DNA from: Gigaspora margarita
Taxonomy: Eukaryota > Glomeromycota > Glomeromycetes > Diversisporales > Gigasporaceae
Assembly (NCBI GenBank): GCA_009809945.1
Contig: WTPW01000200.1
Span: forward strand, 448,503 to 512,502
Reading direction: 5' to 3'
Length of the DNA: 64,000 nucleotides
A model generated the notes under the pieces. That model saw only the letters and a list, made by a program, of their open reading frames with translations. It made no database searches and was not told the DNA's origin. Positions 24,690 through 35,469 of the stretch are shown piece after piece. A program made the translations under genes and the position numbers. Numbering within the stretch: position 1 is the first letter of the stretch; each line of letters starts with the position of its first letter.

Positions 24690-25578
24690 ACTTTCGCTAT
24701 GTCTTCCTGTGATTTTCTGTATATTTTGTATATCTAGGCTGTGTTTTCTTTTTTGTGGTACTATTTTCTTCTTGGTCTAAGGTGGTTACTTGCGTAGTAG
24801 TGGATATTATATTTACTTAGTTAATGTTCTATAATAAACTAGTGTACAAAAACCTCTATTCCGTGTGTTTTGTTGTTTTTTAATTTTTTTTTAATTTTTG
24901 AAAATGATTTGTGGAAAGAGTTTTCTGAGAATTAACCAATCAATTGTTGATGATTAATCGATCGATTAATTTCCTATGATTGACTTTTTAAAAAAATTTT
25001 TAACTAACTAATTGATGCATTTTTTTGTGCCGATTCACTAGTTACCTATCCAACTATTAGTTAGCTTCATAATTATATGATTACTTTGTTGGAAGATGAA
25101 AAACCTGACTCTGAAATGGATAAGATTAAAAAAAAATAGGTAAAATTACAAAGATGGAAAATGTTACTTGAACAATGTTAAATAAAAAAATATTTTATCA
25201 ATAAATACAGTTGACCAAACATGGTAATTTAAAAAGTAAAAAAAAAAGGTTGTTAAAACCACGAATTATAGAAAAATTTCATATAAATAATAAGTCAATT
25301 TGTAATTTTAACTTGGATTTATATTGGTTAAATAAATGTCCCAAGTATTTATTTGATTATTTTAATTATGCTAATCTTAGTCTTGCCTTCTATTTACCTT
25401 ATAGTTTGCATGTATTTGAAATTTTCGCAAGATAATTATTATTTTTTTTAATAATTTATTTTTAGTGCTGTTTTTAATTAATAAAAATTTTAATGTTATT
25501 CTAAAATCCTGCTTATTCTGCATTGTTTGTAAGATTTAATTGTAAAAGAAAATAAATTTACTCTTTTTTAATAATTTT

Positions 25579-25990
25579 AGTTCACTCCAAACCGGAAACT
25601 GATGAAAAAGTTGTTATTTGCCATACAAGCATTTCATTTACGTTAATTAGTCGGTATTCTATTTAAGGTGTAAAAAATCTGTATGACAGAGGTGAAAAAA
25701 TACTATGATTACAAAGTGAACTTAAATACGAAAATGTGCACGATATAATAAATATGACAAGATGAAGTAAAATGTCTATAATGTGGAGCAACAAAAGATG
25801 GAAAGTATAAATAAGGATACCTGATGATTGCACAAAAGCATTTCAACTTAGAGCCTTCACATATGATAATGGATTCTATTCAATGAACTAGTTAATGTTA
25901 AAAGAGTTGGAAAAGAAGAGTTTGTTCTCGAACAATGATTTATAGAATGGTCTAATTGGCCAAAAAAACAAATCACGAAGTTTAAGTCAA
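25579..25990 (+). pseudogene. Decayed gene of an unrecognised repeated family
   Basis: Frames broken by stops read HSKPETDEKVVICHTSISFT at the start, then LYDRGEKIL and LQSELKYENVHDIINMT, then CGATKDGKYK, IRIPDDCTKAFQLRAFTYDN, VGKEEFVLEQ and FIEWSNWPKKQITKFKSK. The reading looks like true protein with several nonsense codons. The minus-strand relic at 57080-57240 carries the same HSKPETDE..ICHTSI and GKEEFG blocks, so this is a multicopy family. CL.CGATK may be half of a zinc ribbon. No function is claimed. Confidence 0.5.
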
Positions 25991-26079
25991 AATAAAATCT
26001 AGACCTACAAAACCCCTTTTTTCATAGTCATTACATGTACCAAATCAACGAAGCGACAGAATCAATTCGAAAAAATATT

Positions 26080-26175
26080 TAATAGTATTTATTTTACGGC
26101 GGCTTTACAGCATTACGGCATTACAGCTCACAGCAATTACGGCAAATAATACGGCATGTGCCGTAACCGTATTAA
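26080..26175. repeat. Iterated TACGGCATTACGGC words
   Basis: Copies of ATTACGGC, TTACAGC and GCCGTAACCG appear in both orientations. The same word occurs at 56340-56400 and 56990-57055. Confidence 0.55.
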
Positions 26176-26493
26176 CTTGTAAAATTAATTCTACCACCAA
26201 CTATACTTATCAATATAGTTAAACACATTTTAAAACAAAAAAATATCTTACATTAGATGATTCCTTAAGAGTTAAGAAAGTTTTTTTTAATTGGGGAAAA
26301 TTGTTGTCTTGTTAATACTGATTGAGCAAATAAGTTGACAAATTTCTTCTTTTAATTATCATGGGATAAAGCGCACATTTAACTCCTTTCATTCATTATT
26401 TATTGTAAAAATACATATGAAAAGGCACTTCAGTATTAATTACTTTATTATCATATTTTCTATATAATAAAACTATTCCTTAATCCGTAAATT

Positions 26494-27250
26494 AGTGATG
26501 GGACTAACAATACGAAAAATAGGTGATTCTTAATTATTGCATTTATAATTTAAAACAACTACGCCAAAAATGAAGAACAATATAAATAGGAGTCGTCTTG
26601 GTTCCTATGGCAACCAGAGACCGTTGGAGAATGAACTGAGTTCAAATAATATATTAATTTACGTTAGATAATTAAAGAAGCTTCGAACTTGGTCTTATGA
26701 AAATGATACCATTAAGTTTTAAATTACTGGCGAACTCTATATTATTAATTGCAAAAATATTCTCTTGTATAACTATACTCCATAACTCGGTTTCAAGGAA
26801 AAGACTTTCATTTTTGTCAATGCCAGAAGCAATCAAATTCTAATTCACCTTTTCAATTATTATACATATTAAAAAAAAAGATATTGTAGAAAAGAACTTT
26901 TCTTAAAAATTTATTGCAGATATAAGTTTGATTGCAATATTACTAATCATGTATTTTTAAACCAATTTATCGCGGTTTTCAAAATGGTTGACACTAAAAT
27001 ATTTTGTATACTGATATAAAATCATCTAACCCTAAAAAATTTTTAAATATATTAGTTATATTTAAAGTATACAAAAAAAAATTTTTAGGGTTAGATGATT
27101 CTATATCAGTATACAGTGAGTATACAAAATATTTTAGTATAATTTATCCAAAGAATCTACTTTAAAATTTAAAATTTTTACTTACCCATCATCATTCAGC
27201 TGAATGGAATTTAAAAAGATTATCTTTTAATTGAAAATATGAAAATTAGA
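26494..27250. repeat. Dispersed duplicated segment, copy 2
   Basis: Collinear with 7428-7770 but interrupted by at least one MITE (26991-27140) and by extra sequence at 26560-26880. That extra part includes GAGAATGAACTGAGTT, the reverse complement of a stretch near 16800-16820. Confidence 0.6.
26991..27140. mobile_element. MITE inside duplicated segment
   Basis: ACTAAAATATTTTGTATACT at the left pairs with the right end, and AATCATCTAACCCTAAAAA pairs with TTTTTAGGGTTAGATGATT. It is absent from the matching place in copy 1 near 7650-7660. AATTTAT flanks a slightly larger interval (26964-26970, 27141-27147). Confidence 0.75.
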
Positions 27251-27719
27251 TTCTTATGTTATACAAACTATAAATAACGTTTAAAACACCAGGATATGCA
27301 ACCAAAAATTAACTTTGCAAGGTTTATAATAAGTTATAGCAAAAAAAAAAATACTATAAATTATTATAATTATGATAAGTTATAGTATTGTGATTGCATC
27401 TCTATACATATGAATATTATTTTAGCACTAATTTTTTGTATAGAATTACTGAAATATTTTATAAAAAATTAATTATATAATATTTTTAGCAAAGCCTTAA
27501 TTTTAAAGGTTGCTTTAAATTTCACATTTTTCCGTTCCTGGCTTCGCGCAACTGCGTTGTGCAGTTACTTATTCACTAAATTTGCATTAATATTTGCAAA
27601 TAAACGTATGATTAAAAAAATCACATTGTTAATAACTTGCATGATCAGAAAAACAATTGCATAACCGATAATTAAAAATAATCTCAGACAATGTTTGTTA
27701 TACTGAACATTACTTTTTT

Positions 27720-28395
27720 CATTAGCCTTTGATAGTTACTAACTTTTATTATTTACTCTTGATAGTTACTAACTTTTCACACTGTTAGTAACTAGTTCCA
27801 ATAGTTCGTAACTAATGGCCGATCCAATTCAAGAACCTCACAGCCGATGTGGCTTACCGACCCGTAATGCATTAATTTGATGCTGTAGATTTCCCAAATA
27901 AGGAAAGAACAATAAATCTGGAATTTGAACATTATTGATTGGTCGCGTGTGAATCATTTACAGATGTCATGTAGTGCACGAGTTTACTAATTACTCCCAC
28001 CGCTTCTGATTGGTTCTACTAATTACACGCGCTATTACAGTAATCAATTTTATAGTACTCCGATAGTGAAGTGGTGGAAAATTAGTAAACCCGTAATGCA
28101 CACGGTTGAAAATACTGTTACGACATTCATGGGGGTCCGTATCTTTTCACCGATAATTATTCACCGACAAGTTCATTTTATCGACAGTCTATTCACTGAA
28201 GTTTTATTTCACCGACAAGTTTTTTCATAAATTACACTAATTTTTTAACTCTAATTATAACCTGACCCTAATGATATTGACCAGAATTACTTTGTCAGAA
28301 AATGAGCTTCGGTGAAATAAACTGTCGGTGAAATGAACTTGTTGGTAAGTAATTGTCATTGAATTGTTGTCTACGAAATGATTGATCGGATCCTA
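27720..28395. repeat. Cluster of iterated-word and MITE elements upstream of a gene
   Basis: Three units sit side by side. 27725-27825 repeats GATAGTTACTAACTTTT. 27977-28099 is a MITE with ends GTGCACGAGTTTACTAATT and AATTAGTAAACCCGTAATGC. 28130-28395 repeats TTCACCGACAAGTT in both orientations between GGGGGTCCGTATC and GATCGGATCCTA. Confidence 0.55.
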
Positions 28396-28410
28396 TTCAA
28401 GGTTATATGT

Positions 28411-28610
28411 TAGTATATGGAAAGTTTTATTAGGGTTGTAGGACTCAACCATTAAAAATAATCCGAATCAATTCTGGTTTTAGAGAAGTTAGCATAATAG
28501 CGACTTATTAAAGCTAGGTTATTACCATGCTAACTTCTCTAAACCAGAATTGATTCGGATTATTTTTAATGGTTGAGTCCAACGACCCTAATAAAACTTT
28601 CCATATACTT
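28411..28610. mobile_element. Young foldback MITE, about 90-bp arms
   Basis: TATATGGAAAGTTTTATTAG at the left is the exact inverse of the right end. The arms also share GAATCAATTCTGG and AGAGAAGTTAGCAT with few mismatches, around a loop at about 28490-28515. It lies about 270 bp upstream of the secreted-protein gene and could affect its expression. Confidence 0.8.
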
Positions 28611-28882
28611 CTTTTTTGTTTATTCGTAGTAGTTTTATTTTTTTTAAAAAAAAGTACCTTAAACTGTATAAATAATGTAAAATTAAATTGATTTTATTAG
28701 CCAATCAGACGAACTTCTGTCTATGAATGTTACATATCTAAAAAATTGTAGCTCGAGTAATTATTACAACATATCTGTGATCACATAAAAATTATCAAAA
28801 AAGCAATGGAGTTGAATGTAACTAAAAATGTATTTAAAGGGCTGAAAAACAGACTTTGAAAAGGTTAACAATTACAGTAACA

Positions 28883-29419
28883 ATGAATAAATTACTCATC
28901 ATTTTTCTCATTTACTTATTAGTATCAATCATTGATGCTAGTAAATATCCTAAATCTCATAAATACAACTCTCTTAAGACATGCACCATTACTGATGTTA
29001 GTACTGTAACTGCAACATCTACTATAACCTGTTCAACTGAAACTCCTACGCTCATTCCGTGCCCAGATCATAAGGTGGTACCTAATAATTGCCATGGTTG
29101 CGAAAAAACGACAATCACGACTTGCACACCTACAACTACCATTTGTGCACCTACTTCAATTTCCGAGGAAGATTGCTGTGGTGATGGTGGACCCGGACGG
29201 AATGATATACAATTGAATGCTGAAGATTATATTGATACTGTTAGTGCAAATACATTAGCAGATTGTTGTAGAGCTTGCTATGAGAATCTTCAATGTGCTA
29301 TGTATTCTTATGGTAATGGTAATTGTGCTCTTTATGCTATTTATTCCGAAGCACCAACATGTCAAACTTCTGAATTTATAGATGGAGGAGTTATAGGATG
29401 TGGTATTTGTAGACAATAA
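28883..29419 (+). CDS. Secreted Cys/Thr-rich protein with PAN/apple-like domain
   Basis: A single-exon frame of 178 codons. The start chosen is the ATG at 28883, which opens a classic signal peptide (Lys, then LLIIFLIYLLVSIIDAS). A Thr/Ser-rich region follows (TVTATSTITC, TTTICAPTS) with many Cys, which may be O-glycosylated. From about residue 105, DYIDTVSANTLADCCRACYE.. CAMYSYGNGNCALY matches the central part of PAN/apple domains, where two Cys face each other on a helix and a short hairpin. It ends in GCGICRQ with no GPI or membrane anchor seen. It is likely an apoplastic or wall-associated carbohydrate/protein-binding protein, possibly an effector; that role is inference. No lesions were found. 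Foldback elements crowd its promoter. Confidence 0.75.
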   Translation: MNKLLIIFLIYLLVSIIDASKYPKSHKYNSLKTCTITDVSTVTATSTITCSTETPTLIPCPDHKVVPNNCHGCEKTTITTCTPTTTICAPTSISEEDCCGDGGPGRNDIQLNAEDYIDTVSANTLADCCRACYENLQCAMYSYGNGNCALYAIYSEAPTCQTSEFIDGGVIGCGICRQ

Positions 29420-29913
29420 TTTTTTTATTATAAATTTTTATGTTTTTATTTACTACACAATAATTATATTTAATTAGATAATGTTTTTACTTCATCATTC
29501 TTGGTTTTTGTTGTATTGTTATTTTTTTCTAATCCATAATAAAACTAAATAATTACAAATAATGTAAAAGAAATCTTTAAAGGCAGTAAGAACTAATAAA
29601 ATAAAACAGATTAACTGTGTTTAATTTGTTTATTTAGTTTGATTTAAAATAATTAACTAAAAAAAATCGATTAAAATTATAAATGGCATTAACCTAATGT
29701 AAGCTAGCTTGTTAAGATTTAGATGGCTTCTGTAAATTCAATATAACAATTTATGTTGCATGTATTTTCATTAGAGTTATTTGGCTTATAATTAGTTAAT
29801 ATCCCTAGCGCCTACCCGATCCACACTTTTTAAAAAACTTTAGATAACAATTTTCTGCGCACTAATAAAAAACATTCATTAACCGGATCTCGTCATTATA
29901 TAAAAATAATAAA

Positions 29914-30075
29914 AAATTTTTATTGTTCAAGAAAAAGTGCTTATTCGAAATTTATTTGATAAACAATTATTACCTAACTTTACATACCATATCATAAATT
30001 TTTATTGCGTCAAGTGTTTATTCAAAATTTATTTGGTAAACTTTTATTATCTAACTTACATACTATATCATAAAA
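29914..30075. repeat. Tandem duplication, about 82-bp unit
   Basis: Two copies share AAATTTTTATTG, TTTATTCAAAATTTATTTG, TTATTA.CTAACTT and ACATAC.ATATCATAAA. Confidence 0.7.
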
Positions 30076-30342
30076 TGTCTATGAAATCTAAGTTTTCCAA
30101 TAAAAAGTAATTTTTTTCGTGTGTTCCTGGTTCTTGGAAGGGGTTTCACTTGGTTCAGATTCTTTATGTCGTCTATTATCTTTTGAATCGGCGTAAAATT
30201 TGGTTCAATATTTTTTCACCCATTTTTTTGTTTCAAAAACTTATAAGACTTTTCAAGAAGGTCAAATACCTATATCAGAATAGTATCGATATCAAATTTA
30301 GATATTTTATTTATTATGCTGCATCCACATAAGGATTATTAT

Positions 30343-30455
30343 ACTCTAGATTCATTAATAATTTCCTCAATAATACATCGGCAAATTGTTTTGACATCAT
30401 CAATTTCAATATTATTTTTATCTGTTAATGTCCATTTCGAGGCATCTTTTTGATC
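30343..30455 (-). pseudogene. C-terminal exon fragment, unrecognised
   Basis: After an AATAG acceptor near 30456 the minus strand reads DQKDASKWTLTDKNNIEIDD, then VKTICRCIIEEIINESRV and a stop. It looks like a real final exon. The family is unknown and upstream exons are not clear. Confidence 0.35.
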
Positions 30456-30659
30456 CTATTAAGTCGAAGATATTTTTTTAAGTTAGCCAGAGACAATACA
30501 ACAACAGCTATTAAAAAGTAGAATAACTTTAACTTATTAATTGATTTTTTATAAGTAATCTCTAAATTGACTAAAACATATTTTACAAGATTTTGAATGC
30601 ATTTATTTTCGATGTTAATGAAATTTAATGTATTCATTAGCACGATCTAGCGTTAGTAT

Positions 30660-32044
30660 TGTATATAATTATAACCAATGTGAATATAAACATTCCGCAA
30701 TATTTGCAAATTGAACAAAAAGTTCTTTAAATGAATTGTTTCTTTTATTAGGCTAATGATTTTGGACCTAAATTTCATTTATTCCACTATGGCGGCATCC
30801 ATAATTTACGTTAAACCAGTATTATTGTAGAAATCTTAAAGATAATACAAAAATAATATTATCATCAAGGTCCCTATTTCTATACAATACAGTACTAAAT
30901 TATGGATGACGCCTATTCATTTTTAATTTTTCGGATAATTACAGCTGTTTCCAAAAAGGTGTGAACGGTGAATTCCCAGATTTTCGGAGTTTTCAAGACC
31001 GAAGTAGAGATTATAGTAGACATTTTTATTATATTACTAGTTTGAAAGTTTTTTTCATATAATACAATATTTAAAATTTCTTATGAGTTACTAAACCAAT
31101 TTTAATAATTTTTTTAAACTATACCAAGTTATATTTAAATGTTTTCTTTGCGTATATTAGCTCGGTAAAAATAGTTAGCTACGATTTCATAATTATAAAT
31201 TTTAAAGTAATTTGCGAGATATAATTTTACAAGCTCGAATCAAATTATTTATAGAAAAATAGAAATTTTATCAAATCGATACAAGAATAGTAGTACATAT
31301 CAGATATTCTGTTACTATCCAAAGTGCAGAAACATTTTATTTTCGCGAAATAACATACTAGCACAACGGCGACGTTTCATAGGGCTGGAGCCTTACTTTT
31401 TAGGTGCTTAATAATAAAATATGTATAGCAAATATATATGAATAATAGAATGTGTGTGTTAATTTTAAGTATATAGCACAATTTTATGTTTATATTAATG
31501 TACGTACGTGCATTTAAATATACATCAACTTCAGTTTATTAATTTTACATACCAGGATCCATATTATTTTCATTTGAAACTTTTTGGTATTAATTTCTCT
31601 TGAATACATCTACTACATAATCCCGTCTTATGTACTAATACAATCGTAGAAAAACTCTCTTTACTAATAGGAACAGTAATTAAATTTAAGTGCAGAAACT
31701 GCGTCACGAAGAATATAAATAAATATTACGTTCTCCACTTGGATTTTCTTTTAATACAATTTTATTTTGATGTCTTGCCTTTTTGTTGATCCATTTTTTC
31801 GGTAGCTTAGCTGTTCTTCAGGTGTTATAGAAGCCAGTCTCCTCCTTCATGTGATAATTTCGGTCCTAATTCCTCACCTTAGATGAAAATATTTATTTCT
31901 CCGCATATTTTTATATATTTTGAAATTCCTTCGATATATACGTAGTGAATTGTAAAAACTGGTTCGTATTGGGATATACTCTTTCTCTTTAGATTTTTCT
32001 TTGATAATATCACATGATTTAACGGACTCACGGGTCCGTAAGAC
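30660..32044. other. AT-rich intergenic, nothing firm
   Basis: Only short minus-strand coding-like words (for example near 31790-31860) were seen. They were too short to call. Confidence 0.35.
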
Positions 32045-32052
32045 CTTATGAC

Positions 32053-32451
32053 TAGGGGTCTGCAACCCGGGCTCGTGCCCATGCCCAACAGAAGGCACAG
32101 GCATGGGCATGGGCACGAGCATAAAAATTTGGCATGGGCATAGGAACGGGTACAAAAATTTGGCATGGTCATGGGAATGGGCACAAAAATTTAATATTTA
32201 TTAATTAATTGTGCCTGGCACTTTGCCCGGAACTTGTGCCTGGCACCTTTTTGGCACCTTTTTGCCTAGCATATTGTGCCGTGCCTATAAAGTACCTGGC
32301 ATTTGTGCCCATGCCCATAAAAATGCCTGGCATTTGTACTCATGCCCATAATAATGCCTGGCACTTTTGTGCCTTAGGCATGGACATGGCATGAGGCACT
32401 AGTGTCTGGCCTGGTGCCAATATGCCTGGCATGCCCACTTGCAGACCCCTA
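32053..32451. mobile_element. hAT-type MITE tiled with GGCATGGGCA / TGCCTGGCA words
   Basis: The perfect inverted ends TAGGGGTCTGCA and TGCAGACCCCTA are typical of hAT elements. The flanks CTTATGAC (32045-32052) and CTTACGAC (32452-32459) form an 8-bp target duplication with one mismatch. The interior is G/C-rich for this genome. It is filled with GGCATGGGCACGAG-like words on the left and TGCCTGGCA(C/T)TT.TGCCCATG words on the right. Frames across it are artefacts. Confidence 0.85.
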
Positions 32452-32870
32452 CTTACGACCTGTTGAGATGATTTTGCTGCGGTGATTAATTTCTGCGAAA
32501 TTAAAAAAATTTCATCGAATTTGACCCATTACACGAGAATCTAGTAAATTATAGAATTAAATTTTGCAACTTTTCTTTTCTCATAGGACCTTCATTTTTT
32601 TACTTTATGGTTTTTTTTCACATATGTACCTATTTTATTAAAAGCGCGTCCTGAGGTTTTGGTCCGATTCTTTATTTTCTTTTTATTTTTTTTTATTATT
32701 ATTTTTATCTTATTATTAATATTTGGACAACGTATAAAATTTAACTTATTCAAGCCACCGCCGTTATACTAATGGTACATGTTATTATCTTTTATCAATA
32801 ATGGGAAACTTGTAATGATCAATACTAAGCATTATAGAGCATATATTTTTTCAAATAAAAATAATATTAG

Positions 32871-33874
32871 TTGGTTTGTAAATCAATGATTGAGTTGAAA
32901 TATTTTAAAAAAATTTATATTACTCCTAAAGGCAAACTGATTATATATAATGATACAATTCATGAGATCACGATGTGGGATATTGAAGATTTATCGATTA
33001 AAACTCATATTTTACTAGATTGGAATTATACACCTGAGCATATTGAAATAAGTGATGACGAAGAATTATTATTAGTATGTGCAAAAAATGAGGAATATAA
33101 GGAATCACGTTTTTACACTTTTTTCACTGAAACTGGGATAAACATGTCATTCAGTAAGCTTCATAATAAATAATGATCATATGAATTTTTATATTTATAT
33201 TAATTTTTTAATTTTTATTAGCCAATACCAACTTGGTAATAGATAGATTTCACTTAATCGCTTCTAATAAAGGAGAAAGATTATTATTTATTGATTATTC
33301 GGGCAATCAATATAATTTAAGTGATCCTTATAACCTCGAGTATAGGAATGCGACAGATGCGTATGACCTCTTTGAAAAAAAACAAATTCAAGAACCATAC
33401 ATAATTCAATCAGATAAAATAATATATACGGCTGAAGGAAACGTGAAAATTGAAGAATTATTGCCTGATGATTGGGTAAATTACTTACGATTAGAGCTGA
33501 GAGACACAAAAAACATTACAATTTCGCCTACAAAGACAATTGATACTATAACTGAAATTATAGAGAACAAATTAACTAATGATTATAATGATGATGGAAA
33601 AGAATTTGAAGGGAAGTTTTTAAAATGGGGATTTGAATTAAACGAAAAATCAGTCAGACTTACAGTAATTGATTTTAACATTCGTAAGAAGAAATGGAAC
33701 CCAGATCATAAAAAAAAGCATTTGGATATTCTTCCAAAAGTTTATCCTAATGAAAAAAACTTTATATTAAATTGTGAAATTCTTGAAAATGATGATTTCG
33801 TCACGATTACGCGTATTGGTGTAATTCTCTGGACTTATAAATCTTCTGTAATTAAGAAGCATTATTTCATATAA
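32871..33874 (+). CDS. WD40-like N-terminal region protein, two exons (partial)
   Basis: An exon from an ATATTAG acceptor (32871) to 33153 joins in phase across GTAAGC..TTAG to 33222-33874. The first ATG is at 32886. The protein opens with ELKYFKKIYITPKGKLIIYN, HEITMWDIEDLSIKTHILLD and HIEISDDEELLLVCAKN, spaced like blades of a WD/beta-propeller (GK.I..S, WD, ISD.E.LL). The second exon continues with FHLIASNKGERLLFIDYSG, EPYIIQSDKIIYTAEG, LPDDWVNYLRLELRD, and near the end ITRIGVILWTYKS. There are no stops. Such propellers are often the N-terminus of larger membrane proteins in AM fungi (from memory, not checked). Here the frame ends at TAA 33872, so it may be a truncated copy. Confidence 0.55.
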
Positions 33875-34000
33875 AATTTAGGTAGTGACGTCTATACTAC
33901 GTCTAATGTCTGCAGCCTTAATCATGACTAAGAATATTAATCAACGTAATTTAAGAACTATCGAAATCATAATAAAATATATCAGTTGACATCATCATTA

Positions 34001-34542
34001 AGGGGGCATCCATAAATAACGTTATGCTTGAGGGGGGGGTCCCCCAAAATATAACGATTTTCCAATATGTAGGGGGGGGTCCCCCCCAACATAACGCAAT
34101 TTTTTTATAAAAATTTGTCTAAAACTTGACCCAGTGGTCCAAATTGGATGATTTTGGTACCATTCGAACCGTCTCGAGGAGAGGAATCGAATGGTACCAA
34201 TTTCATTTGATTTAGATCACTGGATCACGTTTTATTAACGAAATACTATTGGTTATTATGTTTTCTTATAAAATTACTATAAAATCAATAGTATTTCGTT
34301 AATAAAACGTGCTCCAGTGGTCCAAATGAAATGATTTTGGTACCATTGGATTCGTCTCATAGAGACGAATCGAATGGTACCAAAATCATCCAGATTGGAT
34401 CACTGGCTCATTATATATTCAAGTTTTTGTAAAATTTTATATATAAACATACGGATTTTTAAAAATTTTTTTATATAGTAGAGGGGGGGGGTCAAGAGCT
34501 ACTATGTAGGGGTACATAACGTTATTTATGGATGCCCCCTAA
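34001..34542. mobile_element. MITE with 25-bp perfect TIRs and nested hairpins
   Basis: AGGGGGCATCCATAAATAAC and its inverse end the element. The interior starts with palindromic GGGGGGGTCCCCCC stretches. A second large hairpin (about 34132-34415) lies inside; each of its arms holds a smaller hairpin of the form GGTACCATTCGA..CGTCTC..GAGACG. Confidence 0.85.
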
Positions 34543-34644
34543 TCAAGGAAACTTAAGATGCGATCATTAGTTAAATGTAAATAAAAATAGTTTCATAATT
34601 GAACGATAAATATATTAACTCTTTGTTTTTCTCTTTTGCAATAG

Positions 34645-35152
34645 CACAGTTAAAAAGAATGATGGTCAAAGCTATAAAAAATAAAAAAGAAGTTCGTTAA
34701 ATCTTATATGGGAAGCTACTAAGGGGGAAGTTAGAGAAATATTTTTCAATGAGCCATTGCGCTCAGCAACCATTTTCTTAAGTAATGGCACTAATGATAC
34801 TAAAAATTTGGGTGCACCTGGAGTGGTTCTAATTTCTGATGAAATTATCGCTGATCTAGATAACACAAAGGGGAAAGAACCTATTACCATTGAAGATATA
34901 ATCGATGTTAAAATATTTATTGTCACAGATTATAATGAAATTGATATTCTTCTTGCTAGCCTATTTTACATTATGGAATGTTTCATTTTAATCTGATTTT
35001 GCAATACTTTTAAATAAAACTTAGGATTTAGATAGTGATCTATCATCGCAAGTTGATAAGACAAATGAAAATGATATATTAAATTTGGAAGAAAACCAAC
35101 GGACTGAAGATAGTCATATAAATGATTATTTTAAAACTTCAAAAAAAAGGTG
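34645..35152 (+). pseudogene. Decayed gene, unrecognised conserved domain
   Basis: After a CAATAG acceptor, and a frameshift near 34690, one frame reads LNLIWEATKGEVREIFFNEP, LRSATIFLSNGTNDTKNL and GAPGVVLISDEIIADLDNTK. It then gives GKEPITIEDIIDVKIFIVTD and a stop at about 34994. A further acidic exon (35023-35152, after ACTTAG) reads DLDSDLSSQVDKTNEND and ends in Lys/Arg. The family is not recognised, but the reading is clearly protein-like. It may be the front of the PHD gene that follows. Confidence 0.4.
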
Positions 35153-35194
35153 AACAGTAAAGTAAGGGATTTCAAAAGTTGTCAATTAAAGAAT

Positions 35195-35345
35195 ACATTA
35201 TAGTTATTGTATGGATATCTGGGTGTAACTAATTACACACGGGTTTATATTTAAACTACATGGCTGAAGGCCACGTGGTTTGGATACAAACTCATGTGTA
35301 ATTAGTTACACCCAGATATCCATATAATAACTATTATCGTACGGG
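35195..35345. mobile_element. Foldback MITE
   Basis: TGGATATCTGGGTGTAACTA pairs with TAGTTACACCCAGATATCCA; the arms continue through AATTACACA. The right flank TCGTACGGGTCTGACGTAACAAC also occurs, diverged, at 60742-60765. Confidence 0.8.
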
Positions 35346-35469
35346 TCTGACGTAACAACTCGTGCGTCACTCTTTACTAATAATTTAAACCTTTTTTATG
35401 TTGCTTTTACAGTAATTTTTTTCATTTGTTAGTAAAATTTCTCCTATTCCAATTTCAATTTTTCTTCTT

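Larger units (their letters stand above)
16941..24933 (-). mobile_element. Near full-length non-LTR retrotransposon (APE-type LINE)
   Basis: On the minus strand the element runs from 24933 down to a poly(A) tail, seen as T at 16939-16960. It is flanked by 15-bp repeats AACCAATTGATTGTT (16926-16940) and AACCAATCAATTGTT (24934-24948), which differ by two transitions. In order it carries an ORF1-like protein, an APE endonuclease, a reverse transcriptase, and a C-terminal CCHC and Lys-rich region. No RNase H domain was found, unlike the LINE at 2.7-5.4 kb, so the two belong to different clades. Multiple stops, at least two frame changes and two internal insertions mean it is dead. Confidence 0.88.
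16860..25040. mobile_element. hAT-type MITE (iterated AATCGATTAGTT words) split by a LINE
   Basis: The left part, 16860-16938, starts TAGTGTTCCAAATTG and holds GATTAATCGATTAGTTAG. The right part, 24949-25040, holds GATTAATCGATCGATTAATT and ends GCCGATTCACTA, the inverted partner of the left end. Flanks GTTACAAC (16852-16859) and GTTACCTA (25041-25048) share GTTAC. Everything between 16941 and 24933 is the inserted LINE. Confidence 0.55.

Noticed and set aside
31874..32394. Overlapping frames rich in Met, Pro and Gly on both strands
   Set aside because: They are translations of the GGCATGGGCA words of the MITE at 32053-32451, not a gene.
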